Source: Hippasteria phrygiana
Taxonomy: Eukaryota; Echinodermata; Asteroidea; Valvatida; Goniasteridae
Direction: 5' to 3'
NCBI GenBank assembly: GCA_037893225.1
Contig: JAZGUH010000421.1
Span: 365,935 to 429,934, forward strand
DNA: 64,000 nt
The translations under genes and the position numbers were made by a program. Position 1 is the stretch's first letter; each line of letters starts with the position of its first letter. Under the pieces are notes generated by a model. That model was not told the DNA's origin, did no database searches, and was given only the letters and a program-made list of their open reading frames with translations. Shown here piece by piece: positions 31,824 to 57,395 of the stretch.

Positions 31824-32690
31824 TTAGGGTAGCGCTGTTGTATCAAATTCAAGCATGGTTCAAGATTTGGACAGGCGCGTTTATTAGTCCGATTATGATT
31901 ATTTTGCACCGTGTATCAAGAAGAAGTGCATAAAGATTGTTTGATGGTATTATTTGGGTATAACCCTTTCGCTACCAGGAGAAATAATGCACTCATTACC
32001 TCAATACCAGTCCCCTTTGTAAAAATTTCATTGTATAGCGCCCTCGTAATTCAGCGAGGAGAAAGGCCGATAAGATCTAACACAGTATGTGAACAGGATA
32101 GACCCGCCAATAAAAATAAAAACTGTTGGCCGCCTTCAGTTTCATTTTTGTTCCAACGGAACATACCCCCTCTAAGCCAAAGTACTTTTAATGGAATCGT
32201 TTCGACTATAAAGCTCCTTCTCCTTTTCCACACGCAACATGCGCAACATTATCAGCCACAAATATTTGCCGACATCAACAGTCGTGGCATTTCGTGGCTC
32301 TCGTACGATGAGTCATAACAAGATTTTAGAGATGAACCGTTCATCCGGGTACTCTCCAGCTGTACACCCATGCGCAGAAGTACGTCATCTCCTTTGCGCA
32401 GAAATCGAGGGGGGCGTTATGGGACGCCGCCATTGCAAATGTCGGATTGTATAGTTTCAGGCGACAACGATATGATAAATACATGAAATCTTATCCATCG
32501 TAACTTCCACGTATCAATCTAAACACTGTGTGTGATAACTGTCCATTCATCTAAGCAACCAGTGGGATATTTTCAGTCTTAAGTTTGGGGTTACCCGTAA
32601 GGGGTCTTTGAGACGCCGGTAAATTGATCAATCCGGAAGTCAGACTGTTCGTAAACGATAGCGGTATCTAAGTAATAAGGCACTTTCACG
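31824..32690 (+). promoter_or_regulatory. Probable Rab11 promoter and 5' UTR region
   Basis: Sequence directly upstream of the Rab11 ATG; CpG-containing stretches (about 32380-32450, 32600-32690) are richer than surrounding DNA. No TATA box or start site can be fixed by eye. Confidence 0.35.
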
Positions 32691-45693
<13,003 letters not shown>

Positions 45694-45840
45694 AAGCAAG
45701 TCACCTTAATCTCCCTGCCCCCCTTCACGTCTTGTCCCAGTCACATCGCTAGAAAGCCCAGTATAACGCCTGCACATCTCGGGCCTAGTTACCTAGACCC
45801 CTTGGCAAACTACAAGCTTGTTTGTCTTTCAGAAAGACCA

Positions 45841-45961
45841 GTGCCCAATTTCATGGCTGTACTTGCCGTAAGATGGGAATCGCCACTGATTATAGCAGCT
45901 TGCACATTTCACAGGTTAGCCAGGAATTATGGCATGTGCACGGAATCCATGAAATTGGGTA
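45841..45961. mobile_element. MITE (CCCAATTTCATGG ends), copy 2
   Basis: GTGCCCAATTTCATGG and CCATGAAATTGGGTAC arms around a 90-base loop. Confidence 0.7.
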
Positions 45962-46380
45962 CTGTGTAATGTCTTTGATATGTACATCATCATATGATAA
46001 GGCTTAGTTTCTGAAATTTTCATATCAAATTTCAATACATGTCAAGCATGGAAGTAGTCTCAAAGGGACCATTTCATCTGAATCGGTCCATTAACGTTCC
46101 TACTGTTATAACTCTCATAACCTATCAAAAAACCTAAGCCCTTCCTCTCCAACAGCTTGTGTTTCAACCTGAAACTCGATCGGTTTTAATTGGTAGGGTA
46201 ATTGGCTCCATTTTATCACCGAGAGAGGGAGGGTTAATCATAACTAAAGCTCTCTAATTTCCAGAGCAGGTATACAAGTATCTTAAGCTTTGTGGGGTAA
46301 TCAATATCCAACTCTTCCATCATAGGTATTCATTTACTCCTGGGTGGAGAGAAGCAACCACAATGGACAACACGTGTACG

Positions 46381-46632
46381 CGCATTTACGCTTTGCGTAT
46401 AGCAGAGTTGTTTTCGAGTCCCTGCAAGTCCTTTCACAAGTCCCAGCAAGTCCATAACAAGCCCTCTAGTCCTAATTCCAATCACAAGCTATTCAAATGA
46501 GCTTTGACAAAGGCATTCCTTTGTCATTGTTCATCCAGTTACTTGTGACCAGCTTTATGAAAGGACTTCTGACTGGACTTGTGAAAGGACTTGCAGGGAC
46601 TCGAATACCACTCTGGTGTATAGTGCAATACA
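46381..46632. repeat. Foldback
   Basis: CGAGTCCCTGCAAGTCCTTT and AAAGGACTTGCAGGGACTCG are exact reverse complements; outer parts (GTATAGC, GTGTATAG) pair more weakly. Confidence 0.88.
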
Positions 46633-46964
46633 CAGAGTTAAAACAGCGCAATATGCACAGTGTGATATGGACCGTGCAGTTAGGTATAATATCACACTGT
46701 TGCCATAGATCGACTGATCAGGATCAAGGATTCAAGTTACTTGAAGATGGAAACAATTTACCATAACAAAGCGTGACGTCATTACATCTTTGGGCTATGC
46801 AGCCGTAATATCATTTAAATAATCCCAAGTTTGAGCAGTTATATCTAAGTCGATTTGAGATAAGTCTATGAAGTGTGTTTATTATGTACATACGAGGACT
46901 AAACTCTGCACGGACTAGATCAAAACAATTTGAGTTTACTCTAGGATGCTGTTTGGCCTTTAAA

Positions 46965-47388
46965 GGTAGTATACACTATTTGCTTTTGCTGTAATTTTCA
47001 GAAATAAATGGATTTGGGGTTAGTATTTTATAGCATGCTAGCAAATACTGTATCACTGACCTGTTTAAAGTTTTGTGTGCATAGATGCTGAGAGAAAAAG
47101 AGAGAAAATAAATTATATTCTATAAGTCTGGTTCCCTGACCATACTATCATGACTATAGACAAAATGGAACAATTTATAGATGTCAGGGAATTATCAGGC
47201 TGGGGAACTAGACTATTTCCAACGATTGTCAGCTGACAATCGTCGGAAAACAATATAAATGTCCACCTTTCTTGAAAGTGACAGCACACCAGGATGCTTG
47301 AGATTCTTCTTTACTTGCAGTCTACAACGGTATTTCATAATAAATCAATAGTTTTGTTTTTTGATGTTTGCAAATGTTGTATACTACG
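46965..47388. mobile_element. TTAA MITE family 3, copy B
   Basis: TTAA-AGGTAGTATACACTATTTGC at the left and GCAAATGTTGTATACTACG-TTTAAA at the right; internal sequence follows copy A in the same orientation. Confidence 0.87.
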
Positions 47389-48534
47389 TTTAAAATATAA
47401 CTGTTAGTTCGGCGATAAGTATGCTTTTCACCCACATGACCAGATAGCGCTATATGTAAACAATGCCACTGTGTGGACTGCTTTGGAGAGACCATAATAC
47501 ATATGTGGGGCAGGTTAAACTATGCGGCATGCTTGACTGGTTTATTTCAATCAGCACTTTATTTCCATTACTATACTATGCAGTCCGGTATGGACTGGTG
47601 ACATCACAGGAAAAGGGTCTGTGCCATGTGTTATAACTAAGCTATTTTCAGGAGTAGCGTTTCTCCATTTCTATGTAAATCAGGACAACTCGTGTGGAGC
47701 TCAACCCCACAGCTTTTATAGTACGCTATGATAGTCTGCTCTTTCATTACAAATGTGTGGCAAGAGAAATGCTCTCACTCTATGTACTTGCTGTAAGATA
47801 AAATCTAAAGAAATCTGAGTGCTGTACATAATGATATTTATGATGGCAATGGGAGAGTGCTGAAAGCGACCAGAGCTCTCTATCCCAGAGCTTAATTATA
47901 CTTGATTGAAGCAGCAATCCGTTACAAGTGAGAACCGCAGTTCAACATATTTTTAACAATCACCTGAACATTGTTTCCATGAAGTCACAACAAACACTGA
48001 CAGCACGCAGGACAGCAAGTCACAGACTAGGGCAGATGGTTTATGACGTCATTTGGCCAAAAGAAATGAATGTAAAATGGCTCCATATTGGTTTTTTTTG
48101 TGTGGTAGTTATCAGTTTTCTTTAAGCTGAGCTGATACTTTATTTTGATACTCAAGTAACAGCATGCTATTTTAATGCCATTTAAGTTATTTCTTGGCCA
48201 AAAGGATAAAATGAGCCAATTTTCTGTCACTTAAGTGATGAGGGGACATCATTCAATGCAAGGCATGTGTATTTGAATAGGACTACTCTTACGACTCCAT
48301 GCAGACAGTTGGCAAACTTGAACTTGGTTTAACTTTGCCGACTATCTCCATTCCCATTTGCGTCGATTACGACGGAACGTTTGCAGAATCAGCGGTACCT
48401 TGCAGATGCGGTTAGTGATCCTAACGCCTTTATGGAAACCAGGCTTGGTCCATCCAAGCTACAGGTCCCATCAACTAAGGCCAAGTTTTTCCTTTGACAC
48501 TTCTGACTTGTTTTTGCTGTGTAGTGATCCTTAA

Positions 48535-48715
48535 CCCCTTGAGTACAGTTATTTACAGGAGGCTCCGCCGTGTCGCGTCGGCCTTTGCAGCCAAGCGAAA
48601 CAGCCACAATAATCCAACAATGGATTGAAACTGCACAAATAGAGGCAAATGGCGTCATCCGGCCTGGTGCCACTGTTTTTTTGGGCGCCATTTGGCGTCA
48701 TCTGTACGCAAGGGG
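48535..48715. mobile_element. TTAA MITE family 1, copy 3 (reversed)
   Basis: TTAA at 48531-48534 and 48716-48719 around CCCCTTGAGTACAG...CTGTACGCAAGGGG. Internal block matches copy 1 in reverse orientation. Confidence 0.9.
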
Positions 48716-51700
48716 TTAAAGCTATCCTGACATTGACTATGTAATGTGAAATGGTCAAACTATGCTTGCTGCAGGCACAAGGCTATGTGTGACAAAGCCA
48801 GCCATGCCGTCTTTTCCCAGTTAGGCAGAGCTGCCAACCAGTATGGATTTTCACGAAAAATACGGAAGTATGATATTTGGTTCCAAGTACATGTACGGAT
48901 TTTGTGAAATTCGACCATAATGTTTTGTCATGCCTGTTATTCTATTACACTGCACATGTACTTTCTCATTATTGCGATCCCAAACGAACGGATGCAACTT
49001 TAGCTTTGAAAATAAAAAATAAATGAGATGGTCCATTGAGTACATGGGTTCGTTAACCTCAGCAGGCACATGTCATGCACACATACATGTAGCAAGAGCT
49101 CAGAGAAAAAAAAATTTATTTTTAAATTTCATGAAAAGTATGATTTTTCTGAGCAAAATACAGGTTGGCATCTCTGGTTATGTAGAAACTAACGATAGTC
49201 TGTGCACGAGTTTGAGTGAATGGTTAAATGCACCTGACAACTGCAGTTTCAGCTGCAACGATGTGAGTATTTTTGAGTAGTAGCTGTAACTGGTGGCCCA
49301 AGGTACCCGAATCATGTACTCAAATTCGTGTATGCCTCATGCTTATTATTTTTCTATAGGCGGGTGAAGCAATAATCATGAATAATTCAGTAGTTTTGAT
49401 GGGAAAGTTATGTTTATTCATTATAATAGAAAAGAACGTCACAGCATTGTTATTATATAGTCAACTAGTTACATTCAATTATTTTAAAGAACGGCTGTTT
49501 TCGAGCTGCTACAGACTAGTCTAGTGGATAGTGGGATGGGCTATGGATCAAAAGGTAATTAGTTTGAATCCACCTGTACCCATTTTTCTTTACTGTGATA
49601 TCTTTGGGATATTGTTAATTTAAGGGGAAAAAGAGACCGAGAACCTAAGTGCTAGCTGTGCAGTGATCAATGCAACCACACTGAGTTATTCATAAAAATT
49701 GCTTCACCTGCCTACGAGGGAAAAAAAATAAGCTTGCCTCATGACAATTCCCTTGCACAACTCGCTGAAGCTCAACTACCATTCATGGTTATATTTAGAT
49801 TAGAAAAAAACTACCCATTGAACTGTAATGTATGCCGTGGTTAATGAACCAAAAATAAATAGAATGGATTCTCCATGTAAATGCTTGCAATCTGTCACCG
49901 GTGATGTATGAATATTCATAAATAAACAATTGTGTTGAATATTCATAGTACCTGCATTAATTTCAGTGTATTTGCAAGTGATTTGAATTCTAACACCCAG
50001 TCCCCATTTGACCTTATTTTGGGCTTCTTTCGATGTGACTTGTGATACAAACTGTCTTATAATCTTGCACATTTATGTGTAGAAACTGGCTAATTGTTTC
50101 CGATTCCTAATAACTTTATAATGTACATAAACGTAATACATGTAGTATACAATTAGGGGGTAATGTTATCCAAATGAAACTTTAGTTTTTTGATTTGATA
50201 TTTTTTATTTTGAAGTTGCTTTGCATTAAGTGTAACTTTATTACTTGAACAATTAACTATCAGCTTTATGTAATGTAAACATTTTATAATCTTCAAGAAA
50301 TTATCGATGTGCCTGCTGTACATGGGGCTCAAAAATCTTGTATGTTTTTCGTTCTTTGTTGTATTAGGTCTTATGTCTTTGGGTCTGTGTAAGCCTACTC
50401 TAAAAGTCAAAAAGAAAATCAATATTATTTTTTTTTGAAATTCAGACCTTTCTGTTATAAAAGTCTGATTCAGATTGAAGGATGGTGTAAAAGATCTGGA
50501 CTACACATACATGTACTTACCAGGATTGTAATCCATGTTCAGGGGCCATTAGTGTGCACATCCAGAGGCCATAAAGAAAATGAAGAATAAGAATAATCGT
50601 GTAGGTATAGCTCAACATAGATCAAGTATAATTTGATGCAGCAATGTGGTTTGTGCTGATGTTAATTTCCACAGTTGCAGTAACAGCCAAATAGATGTTG
50701 TTGATACGCACTTAAAGTTACATTGTATCAAATCTGTGTAAAATGGCGGCCCAAGGAATCCCAAAAGTGACCACAATGTACAGCCGGCTTCAATGTGCAG
50801 GTTGGTTACATTTCGTTGGATCATCATTGGCTGGCCATATCATGCAGATAACTTCTTTATCATGTTGGACGCAGTAAAGTTTTCATCTTGATTTTTTTTT
50901 TTTCCTGACTTTACTTTGTACAGAGAATTACCTGTACATCTGCAATTTCATTTGATTGTACTATATGATTTTGGCCTTTTCATGTGTTCATATTGGTCAT
51001 GTTCCATGAAGGCATGTCATTGTCACAGTGCTGATTTATAACTGTAAGTAGCAGCCTTATATGTAGTCGTATCTACCAGCCTTTTTGCTTTGGAAAGGAA
51101 CAAGAATGGATGCAGTGCATTAAAAAACAGTTCTGGCCATAACAAACTTCAAGCCCCACAATTGTAAGTGATAGGTGTACATTTATCTTGGAAAAGACAT
51201 ATATTGTACCTTGCTTTTTAGATGTTAATTTTGTGCCATCAAAGTTTCAGAAATGGTTGCAATTGATCATACGGTTATGAACATGTCACTGTCGTTTACC
51301 TTAAGAAAAGGAGTTCACTGACAACAAATTCCATCATTTCAACTTATTTTTTATATAATACAGAAATCTTGATGTTGCATGATGTCAGAAATGAAATTGA
51401 AACGACATGGTTTTGTCGTAAGTGCAAGTCATGCCAAACTAACCCTGTGATCCCATCTAAAGCGGGTCTGACTTATTTGTGGTTAATGGTTTAAAAAGTG
51501 TGTTGTGTACTGTGAATGTGAAGCCAGGAATTTTCACAATCTATACAGAGTTGAGGTATAACTAATGCAAAGATCATCTTTATTGATGAAAAAAGATGGA
51601 ATTAGATTTTTAAAAACTTGTGGCAGACATTTCCATTATAAAGTATAATGTTAGAAGAGAACCTAAGTTCTATATGTAGCACACGAATGAGAATCCGTAT

Positions 51701-53152
51701 GTTTAGTACAGTACCGAGCACCGTCTGATGATGTTACGTTGGCGCTTGTTTTTGTTTTGAGCGCTCAGCACAAATGGAAATAATAAAAAACGGTAACTGT
51801 ATGATGTAATCAAATAAATAGCTTGCGTTATGTTTGATTTATGGAGTCAAATCTGATTCGAGTCAAGTCCATATGTAGTCACAAACATGCACTTTTATTG
51901 TAAAAAATGGTGTATATGTCAAAAATTGATTTACAGTATATTTTAAAAGTTTATAAGAACGCTTAGTCGATGATCAGTTTTCGTATCAATTTACAAGCAT
52001 GTTAAACCCTTTTTTTTTTTTATATCAGTTGGCATTACAATTATAACCTGAATACTTGCCAAGCAAATCAAGCATTGTACGATACCCAGATTAATGTTAG
52101 TACAAATATTAAATAAAATTCAGTATTTGATTTTAATACTTCAAATAAAGCTTAAGCTTTAATGGAAACTTGGACAAAAGAAATTATTTATAAGAATGAC
52201 ATTTTGTCAGTTTTGGGGGTTTTGTTTTAATTAACATTCTGATTCAAGATTTTTTTTATTTTTACGTTACTCAAAATAATACAATTTATTTGTTTTCTTC
52301 CAGTTTAAGGATAACTAATTCCTATTTCAGATTTAAAATTTGCAAAAGAAATGAATGCATAATGTGTGAAACATGGACCATCAATACTTTAAGGAACACA
52401 TTGTCTTGGAGGCCGCCCAATTGGGTTACAAAAAGCGTTCGTCCTAAAATTTCTATGGTTGCAAAGATCATTCAAAAGTAGAATTATAATCTACACGACC
52501 ATCCCTTGAAAATGCGCCGTTTACCTGAAAATCATTGACGAAAATAATTTCGGGAACGCCATTTTGGTTCGGTAAAGTCAACCGTTGGAACAGAGATTGG
52601 TGCCCTTGGCGCTTTGGTTGCGTACAGGCTGCACTAGCTGCGGCGCCAGTCTGAATGTCCGGATGTCGATTATTTTTTGTTTTCCTCATTTTCCCGTAAA
52701 TATACATTTTAGTAAAACTTTGACGCTCAGACCTTTGAAATAGGTTAGATAACTTACCAAAAGGATTAACTTTTGGGGGGTTTCACGGCAATTGTGCCTT
52801 TAATAACCAGAAAATGCACCAGTAAACTTATGACAACGGCTTACCAAAATATGAAATCATCTTCATTGAATACCGTGAGTCATGAACTGAGTAAACTAAC
52901 ATAAAACCAAATATCAACTTATGAATCATCTGTTGAACTATTAACAAATCACTGTACAGCAAATCGGAATTTGTTCGCATTATTTTTGGATACAGTATAC
53001 ACGTAAAAGTACTCTGACGGAAATTACTGAGTAGAAATGAGTATCAATTGGCATCTTTTTGTTCATTCGCAGCCGATTTACAAGAGACCTTTAAGGACTG
53101 ACTGCCTCTTCGATTTCAACATTTCATAAAAATTATAGTTCGGAGCTATTAC

Positions 53153-53510
53153 TATAGAGTACCGAAGTCTGACTTCAGTTGGAATGACAACTGGTGCCAA
53201 ACAAATGTATATTTGTGATCCTTGGCTATACGGCATTCTGGGTTTATGACTTCTGACTAGCGGCCCACCCGAACAAAGATACAATGTACTGACAATTTGG
53301 GAGACCGCCAACATAGGGCAAGATAGCTCAGTTGGTAGAGCGCCGGTATACGAAAACCATGGTATACGGTAACCCGGAGGTCGCAGTTTCTTTGTTCACT
53401 TTTAAAATGTAAATTTTGACTGTTTCTTTGTTAACAGCCAGTCATCTTGCAAACACAAAATTATTCTGGTTCCAAACATTGCATTGACGTCATCACTTCG
53501 GTGCTCTATA
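53153..53510. mobile_element. CRE-carrying MITE, copy 2, interrupted by SINE-A
   Basis: Outer parts 53153-53214 and 53417-53510 are the two arms of the MITE seen at 5601-5743 (reversed). The gap is filled by the SINE at 53215-53404 and its duplicated target. Confidence 0.88.
53215..53404 (+). mobile_element. SINE-A, longest copy, with target duplication
   Basis: 190-base insert flanked by AAATGTATATTT (53203-53214) and AAATGTAAATTT (53405-53416). It gives the full extent of the family: a leader of about 90 bases, TTGGGAGACCGCCAACAT, tRNA-like A-box (TAGCTCAGTTGG), and tail. The B-box is deleted in this copy (GGTCGCA runs straight into the tail GTTTCTTTG), so it is inactive. Confidence 0.85.
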
Positions 53511-53931
53511 GAAATGGAAAATTATGAAGTGCCATAATCATGATAACGGGAATGAAGTTTTTACAAATGTCAACACAATTAGAGACCTTATTGCAAGTCT
53601 GATATTCGACATGCATTGTTTCCATGATGACGTACATGTACACAGACGAGACGAATCTATATACACTCAATTACGAATAGTACAGTTGTGACCAATGTAT
53701 GTAAATAATGATCGATTTGTAGGGTGATTGCGGGAAGTACGGTGTCCCGTTCAAACCATTCTTAACCCCTAGAAGAAATGTCGGGGGAAAACCGACGGTG
53801 TGTACATGTACATGCATACTCGACAATGTTTTAGTTAGCGGGATGGTGTACTGATATTTGAAATAGGAGACTGGCAAGTTATTCCTGGGAACTGGGTGCC
53901 AGGGCGGATCCACAATTGGGTTTGGGACAGT

Positions 53932-54259
53932 CTACACATTGGTGTCTGCCTCGTTTTCACTAGCTAAGTTCTCCTGTTTTCGCTGTGCCGATGTCTCGGG
54001 TTGGTACGGAGGGGGTAGACTGATGTTTGACGGTGGGTAGGCCATGGAGTTATACCCATACTGGCCCGGTGGGGGTAGCGGGGCTGCAACCACGATCACC
54101 CCTGATCCATGTGCGAGTTGAGCCGGGTGCATGTCGTCTCGGATCACGGTGTACTCACGGCGTTTCTTTTTGCAGCATCCGCAACAGACGCAGAAGAGGG
54201 TGATAGTGATGGAGACAACGAAGACACACCCGAATACTATCAAGCCAATTCCCCATCCA
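53932..54259 (-). CDS. Shisa/CYYR1-like exon 3: TM helix and PPPY tail
   Basis: 328 bases after acceptor GAACAG, ending at TAG 53934-53932. Encodes the membrane helix, a palmitoylation-prone Cys cluster, a basic stop-transfer KKKRR, a Pro/Tyr-rich tail and a final acidic ENEADTNV. The acceptor chosen gives the phase required by exon 2. Confidence 0.88.
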
Positions 54260-56338
54260 CTGTTCAACATCAAAAATGGATCAGGTTAGGCACCAGTGGA
54301 TCCAGAGAAATAGGCCAAGAATATATACACCGAGCCAAAATGTTAGGGGGGGGGGGGGGGGGGGGTAGGACTCCATTTGACGTTAGTGGATCCACTTGCG
54401 CCTGGAAATAACTATTTATCTATGTATTTTCTTAAGAAGTAGAAGCACGCTGACAGGTGCAGACAGGTTATTTGAAGGACAATAAGTCATAGAATTGGTT
54501 GCCTATAACCATGGAGGAAGGAAAATGCTATAACTGTATAAGCTTGATTGCGTTCGTGTCACTCACGCTTTTCGCATACTGCAGCCAGGACATATACTAA
54601 ATTTATGTAATAAATTAATTATCCCTCCCCTTTATAGTTACAGGACTCCCTTTCAAGGACATAAACCTTTCTTTTCATAAAGCGCTGGAAGACTGTAGTT
54701 CGTGATGCTTAACTCGTATATAATCTAGCTAAACTGGGAGAGAATTGGTAAGTAAAATATCTTCACTAAATAGGTAAGTAGATTAGACCCAAAGCGACTT
54801 GCTATGCCAGAATTGACATTAGCCTTTTAGAGGAATGGTAGACACAATAGGAGGGCGCTATTTGATTTGGGTAAACCTTTTGTCGCATACAAAAGGTTTA
54901 CCCAAATCAAATAGCGCCCTCCTATTGTGTCCGCCATACCTCTAAAAGGCTAATGCCCCACCGAGTCAGACACACGGAGCTAAATCTGTCCTGCGCTGAT
55001 GCGGTAAAGCGGAATTCCTAATCACAAGGATTAATGTTGTATTATATTATTGTTTCTATTTCAGATGCGCAGACGCGTCAGAAAATACTTTATTCGCATT
55101 TAAGCAAAGCGTTTTAGAGAATAAAAGCGGCGGATCACGCTAACGTTTGGTGCGGGGGGGGGGGGGGGTGGCGTGGGCACGGGTAGCGCGCGATGGGGTG
55201 GGTGGAGGTTGGGAGGAGTTTAGATCATGGTAGATGATTATTCGACATCTTTTCTACTATTTATTTTTAACAAGGCATGCAATCATGACCATCAGATTGA
55301 TAATATTTTATACTGGGGAAAATGTATAGAATAATTCTCAAAAAAATGACAGGAAAAACATTGCCGACATCACATGCAAGGTCATTTCTAGAAACGAAAC
55401 GAAACGGGGTGACCTTACTGTATATATTCAGGGCTGCAGCAAGTGTATCTACTCTTCCGGATACAGCACACTGTATCCCCAACCAAATCACCCGCCATTG
55501 GGCAGTAATCGAAGGGAAAATAGTCGGGACAGGTGCTTGCATCTACTCCTGCAAGATAGAAAAGTCGAATGAGCAATTTATAAGAGATTCTTGCCAAAAT
55601 GAATGACTTTTTTCGGCTCACCCAATATTTTTGAGGCTGGTTAAAAATGACTCAAAATTTCGAGAAAATCATTTACTGAATTAAAAATACCATACGGAAA
55701 ATTTTAGTACCGAAGTGATGACGTCAATCAATGCAATGTTTGGAACCAGAATACATTCTAAACTGCATGTGTTTGGAACCATTGCCGCGGCAACTGACGT
55801 CAGACTTCGGTACTCAACTGTGACTCTACCCCCTTCAATCGCACATTTTCTTTATTCCCATCTCAGAATGAAAATACTAAGCTGATGAAAACTACATGAA
55901 TATCACTTTGTTTCCTACTCACGCAATTTGTATGCGATGATTTCAATGTAGTGACTGTGTGGCCTACAGCATCGTATTTTCAAAAATACTTTGATACAAC
56001 TTACCATTCAAAAAATTAGCTGGCCTGACGTTTCAAACTTAAGCAAGTTCTTTCTCAAAGGCAAATGACAGAGTACAAGAAACAAACATGTAGAGAACAC
56101 ACATGCATGAGGGGGTGGGTGGAGAAACACAAAAGAGGGATGCAAAGGAGCGTGGCAGTGGGTAAACATCAAAGGGAGGGAAAGAACAGCCAGGAAGAAA
56201 GGAACAAAGAAGTGTGGTTAGGGTAAGGTGAAGGAGTGGAGGGATTAAGATGAAGGACAACTTACCATTGAGAAAAGTCAGCAAAGCAGTGCCCAAAACT
56301 AGCACAAAGAATTCCACCAAACTCTGTCGAGAATACAT
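53932..56338 (-). CDS. Shisa/CYYR1-like single-pass membrane protein, complete (3 exons, 176 aa)
   Basis: Joined exons on the minus strand: 56338-56266, 55548-55419, 54259-53932 (531 bases with TAG). Phases 1 and 2 match exactly at both junctions. The protein has a signal peptide (FFVLVLGTALLTFL), a short Cys-rich ectodomain (STCPDYFPFDYC, TVCCIRKSRYTCC), a transmembrane helix (IGLIVFGCVFVVSITITLFC), a juxtamembrane Cys cluster CVCCGCCKKKRR, and a cytosolic Pro-rich tail with PPPGQYGYNS and a PPPY motif (NISLPPPYQPE). This plan is shared by the Shisa family and by CYYR1; PPxY motifs bind WW domains such as those of NEDD4 ligases. I can recognise the architecture but not the exact orthologue. 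An in-frame upstream ATG at 56392 would put a basic stretch before the signal peptide, so the ATG at 56338 is preferred. Confidence 0.82.
54290..54410. repeat. Poly-G with GGATCC-type flanks
   Basis: GTGGATCCAGAG ... G22 (54343-54365) ... GTGGATCCACTTGCGCCTGG. Lies in intron 2 of the Shisa/CYYR1-like gene, close to exon 3. Confidence 0.6.
54818..54955. repeat. Near-perfect 138-bp foldback
   Basis: ATTAGCCTTTTAGAGG ... CCTCTAAAAGGCTAAT arms of about 65 bases, including AATAGGAGGGCGCTATTTGA and its complement, with a loop of about 8 bases. In intron 2 of the Shisa/CYYR1-like gene. Confidence 0.95.
55419..55548 (-). CDS. Shisa/CYYR1-like exon 2: Cys-rich ectodomain
   Basis: 130 bases between acceptor TTGCAG and donor GTAAGG. 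Encodes VDASTCPDYFPFDYCPMAGD, LVGDTVCC, KSRYTCCSPEYI. Six cysteines with two CC pairs; the last is followed by the transmembrane exon. Confidence 0.85.
55706..55815. mobile_element. CRE-carrying MITE, copy 3
   Basis: AGTACCGAAGTGATGACGTC ... CTGACGTCAGACTTCGGTAC; the middle is shorter than in copy 1. In intron 1 of the Shisa/CYYR1-like gene. Confidence 0.87.
56266..56338 (-). CDS. Shisa/CYYR1-like exon 1: signal peptide
   Basis: Encodes MYSRQSLVEFFVLVLGTALL TFLN in short form plus one base; donor GTAAGT. Strong hydrophobic core. The phase-1 end joins the GA at the start of exon 2 to give Gly, reading through to VDASTCP. Confidence 0.78.
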
Positions 56339-57351
56339 TTTTATTTCAAAAAGAAATGGCCGTCGAATAACAGTTACAGGCCTAAAGTGCACAGATTTTG
56401 TTTCTATACGCGATCATCGTCTCGTGATAAATGGTGCGAGTTCGAACTTTGGAAGCCAATTATCAAAAACAAAATGCTGTGCGTCACGAATAGAGGATAC
56501 ATTTTTGTTGACTAAAAGATTAAGACACAATATACAATCTGATGATTTCATTGGTGATAAATAACTTGCAACATGCCAAAGGTCGCCTCCACTCACCTAC
56601 ATAGTTATCAAAACAGCTGAGGCAACCTCGAATTTATACTACCTCTACCCTCTTATACCATATAGGCTAAGCCTCACACCCCACACCCCACAACAGTAAA
56701 ACAATGCGACAAGAGGACAACCGGCTCACCCCCAAGGGGGGGGGGGGGGGTGTGCGGGGGTGTGTACGCATACCCATCATTCACCCAAAGGTCCACGTTT
56801 CCATTTCTTCTCAATAATCGGTCAAGTGGAGTCAATCATGTTGATACGCATTGATGTTAGGGAAGTTGATTGTTCCCGTCAGCAGCAGCGATTTCTCGTC
56901 AAGGTTGGGGGTGGAGGAACAAGCACACAACTAACAAAATAATGAGCATTTTGACATGTATCCTGGGAAATTTTTGAAAATGTGTGCTGAACTGTGTGTA
57001 TTCTGTCTCCTGCATGTAAAAGCCAATGAAAGGGTGGGGGGGGGGGGGGGGGGGGGGGTTGCCTGTATTGTGTCTACAAACTCAAGCTGTGCCCACCAGG
57101 CGCGGATCCCGAAGGGGAATTTTGGGTGGGGTCGGGACCCCTGCTCGTTGTCAACATTTTAATTATTTTTTGGCTTGTAAGGGCCTACGCCTAGGGTACC
57201 GTTAGACCAGAAGAGAAAATCAAACCCCCGTAAAGGTCTTTGCGTGTACGGGTGAGAACAAAACAAAGAGGTCATAAATGGCGCCGCCAAAGTAGACAAA
57301 CTTTTTTGGCAAATGTACTTGCCAAAAACATTCAGAACACACCCCCCCCCC

Positions 57352-57395
<44 letters not shown>

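Larger units (their letters stand above)
45694..53152. other. Intergenic after Rab11, no gene seen
   Basis: Carries the MITEs listed separately. 49000-52300 is notably AT-rich with few repeats; part may be the Rab11 3' UTR. No conserved coding block. Confidence 0.5.

Noticed and set aside
49000..52300. A further gene in the quiet AT-rich stretch after Rab11
   Set aside because: Only short frames with no conserved motif or splice-linked continuation; may be UTR or plain intergenic DNA.
55980..56040. Alternative first exon of the Shisa-like gene (AATG-GTAAGTTGT resembles the real donor)
   Set aside because: The reading frame that would fit is closed by a stop within about 25 bases upstream and there is no ATG or signal peptide.
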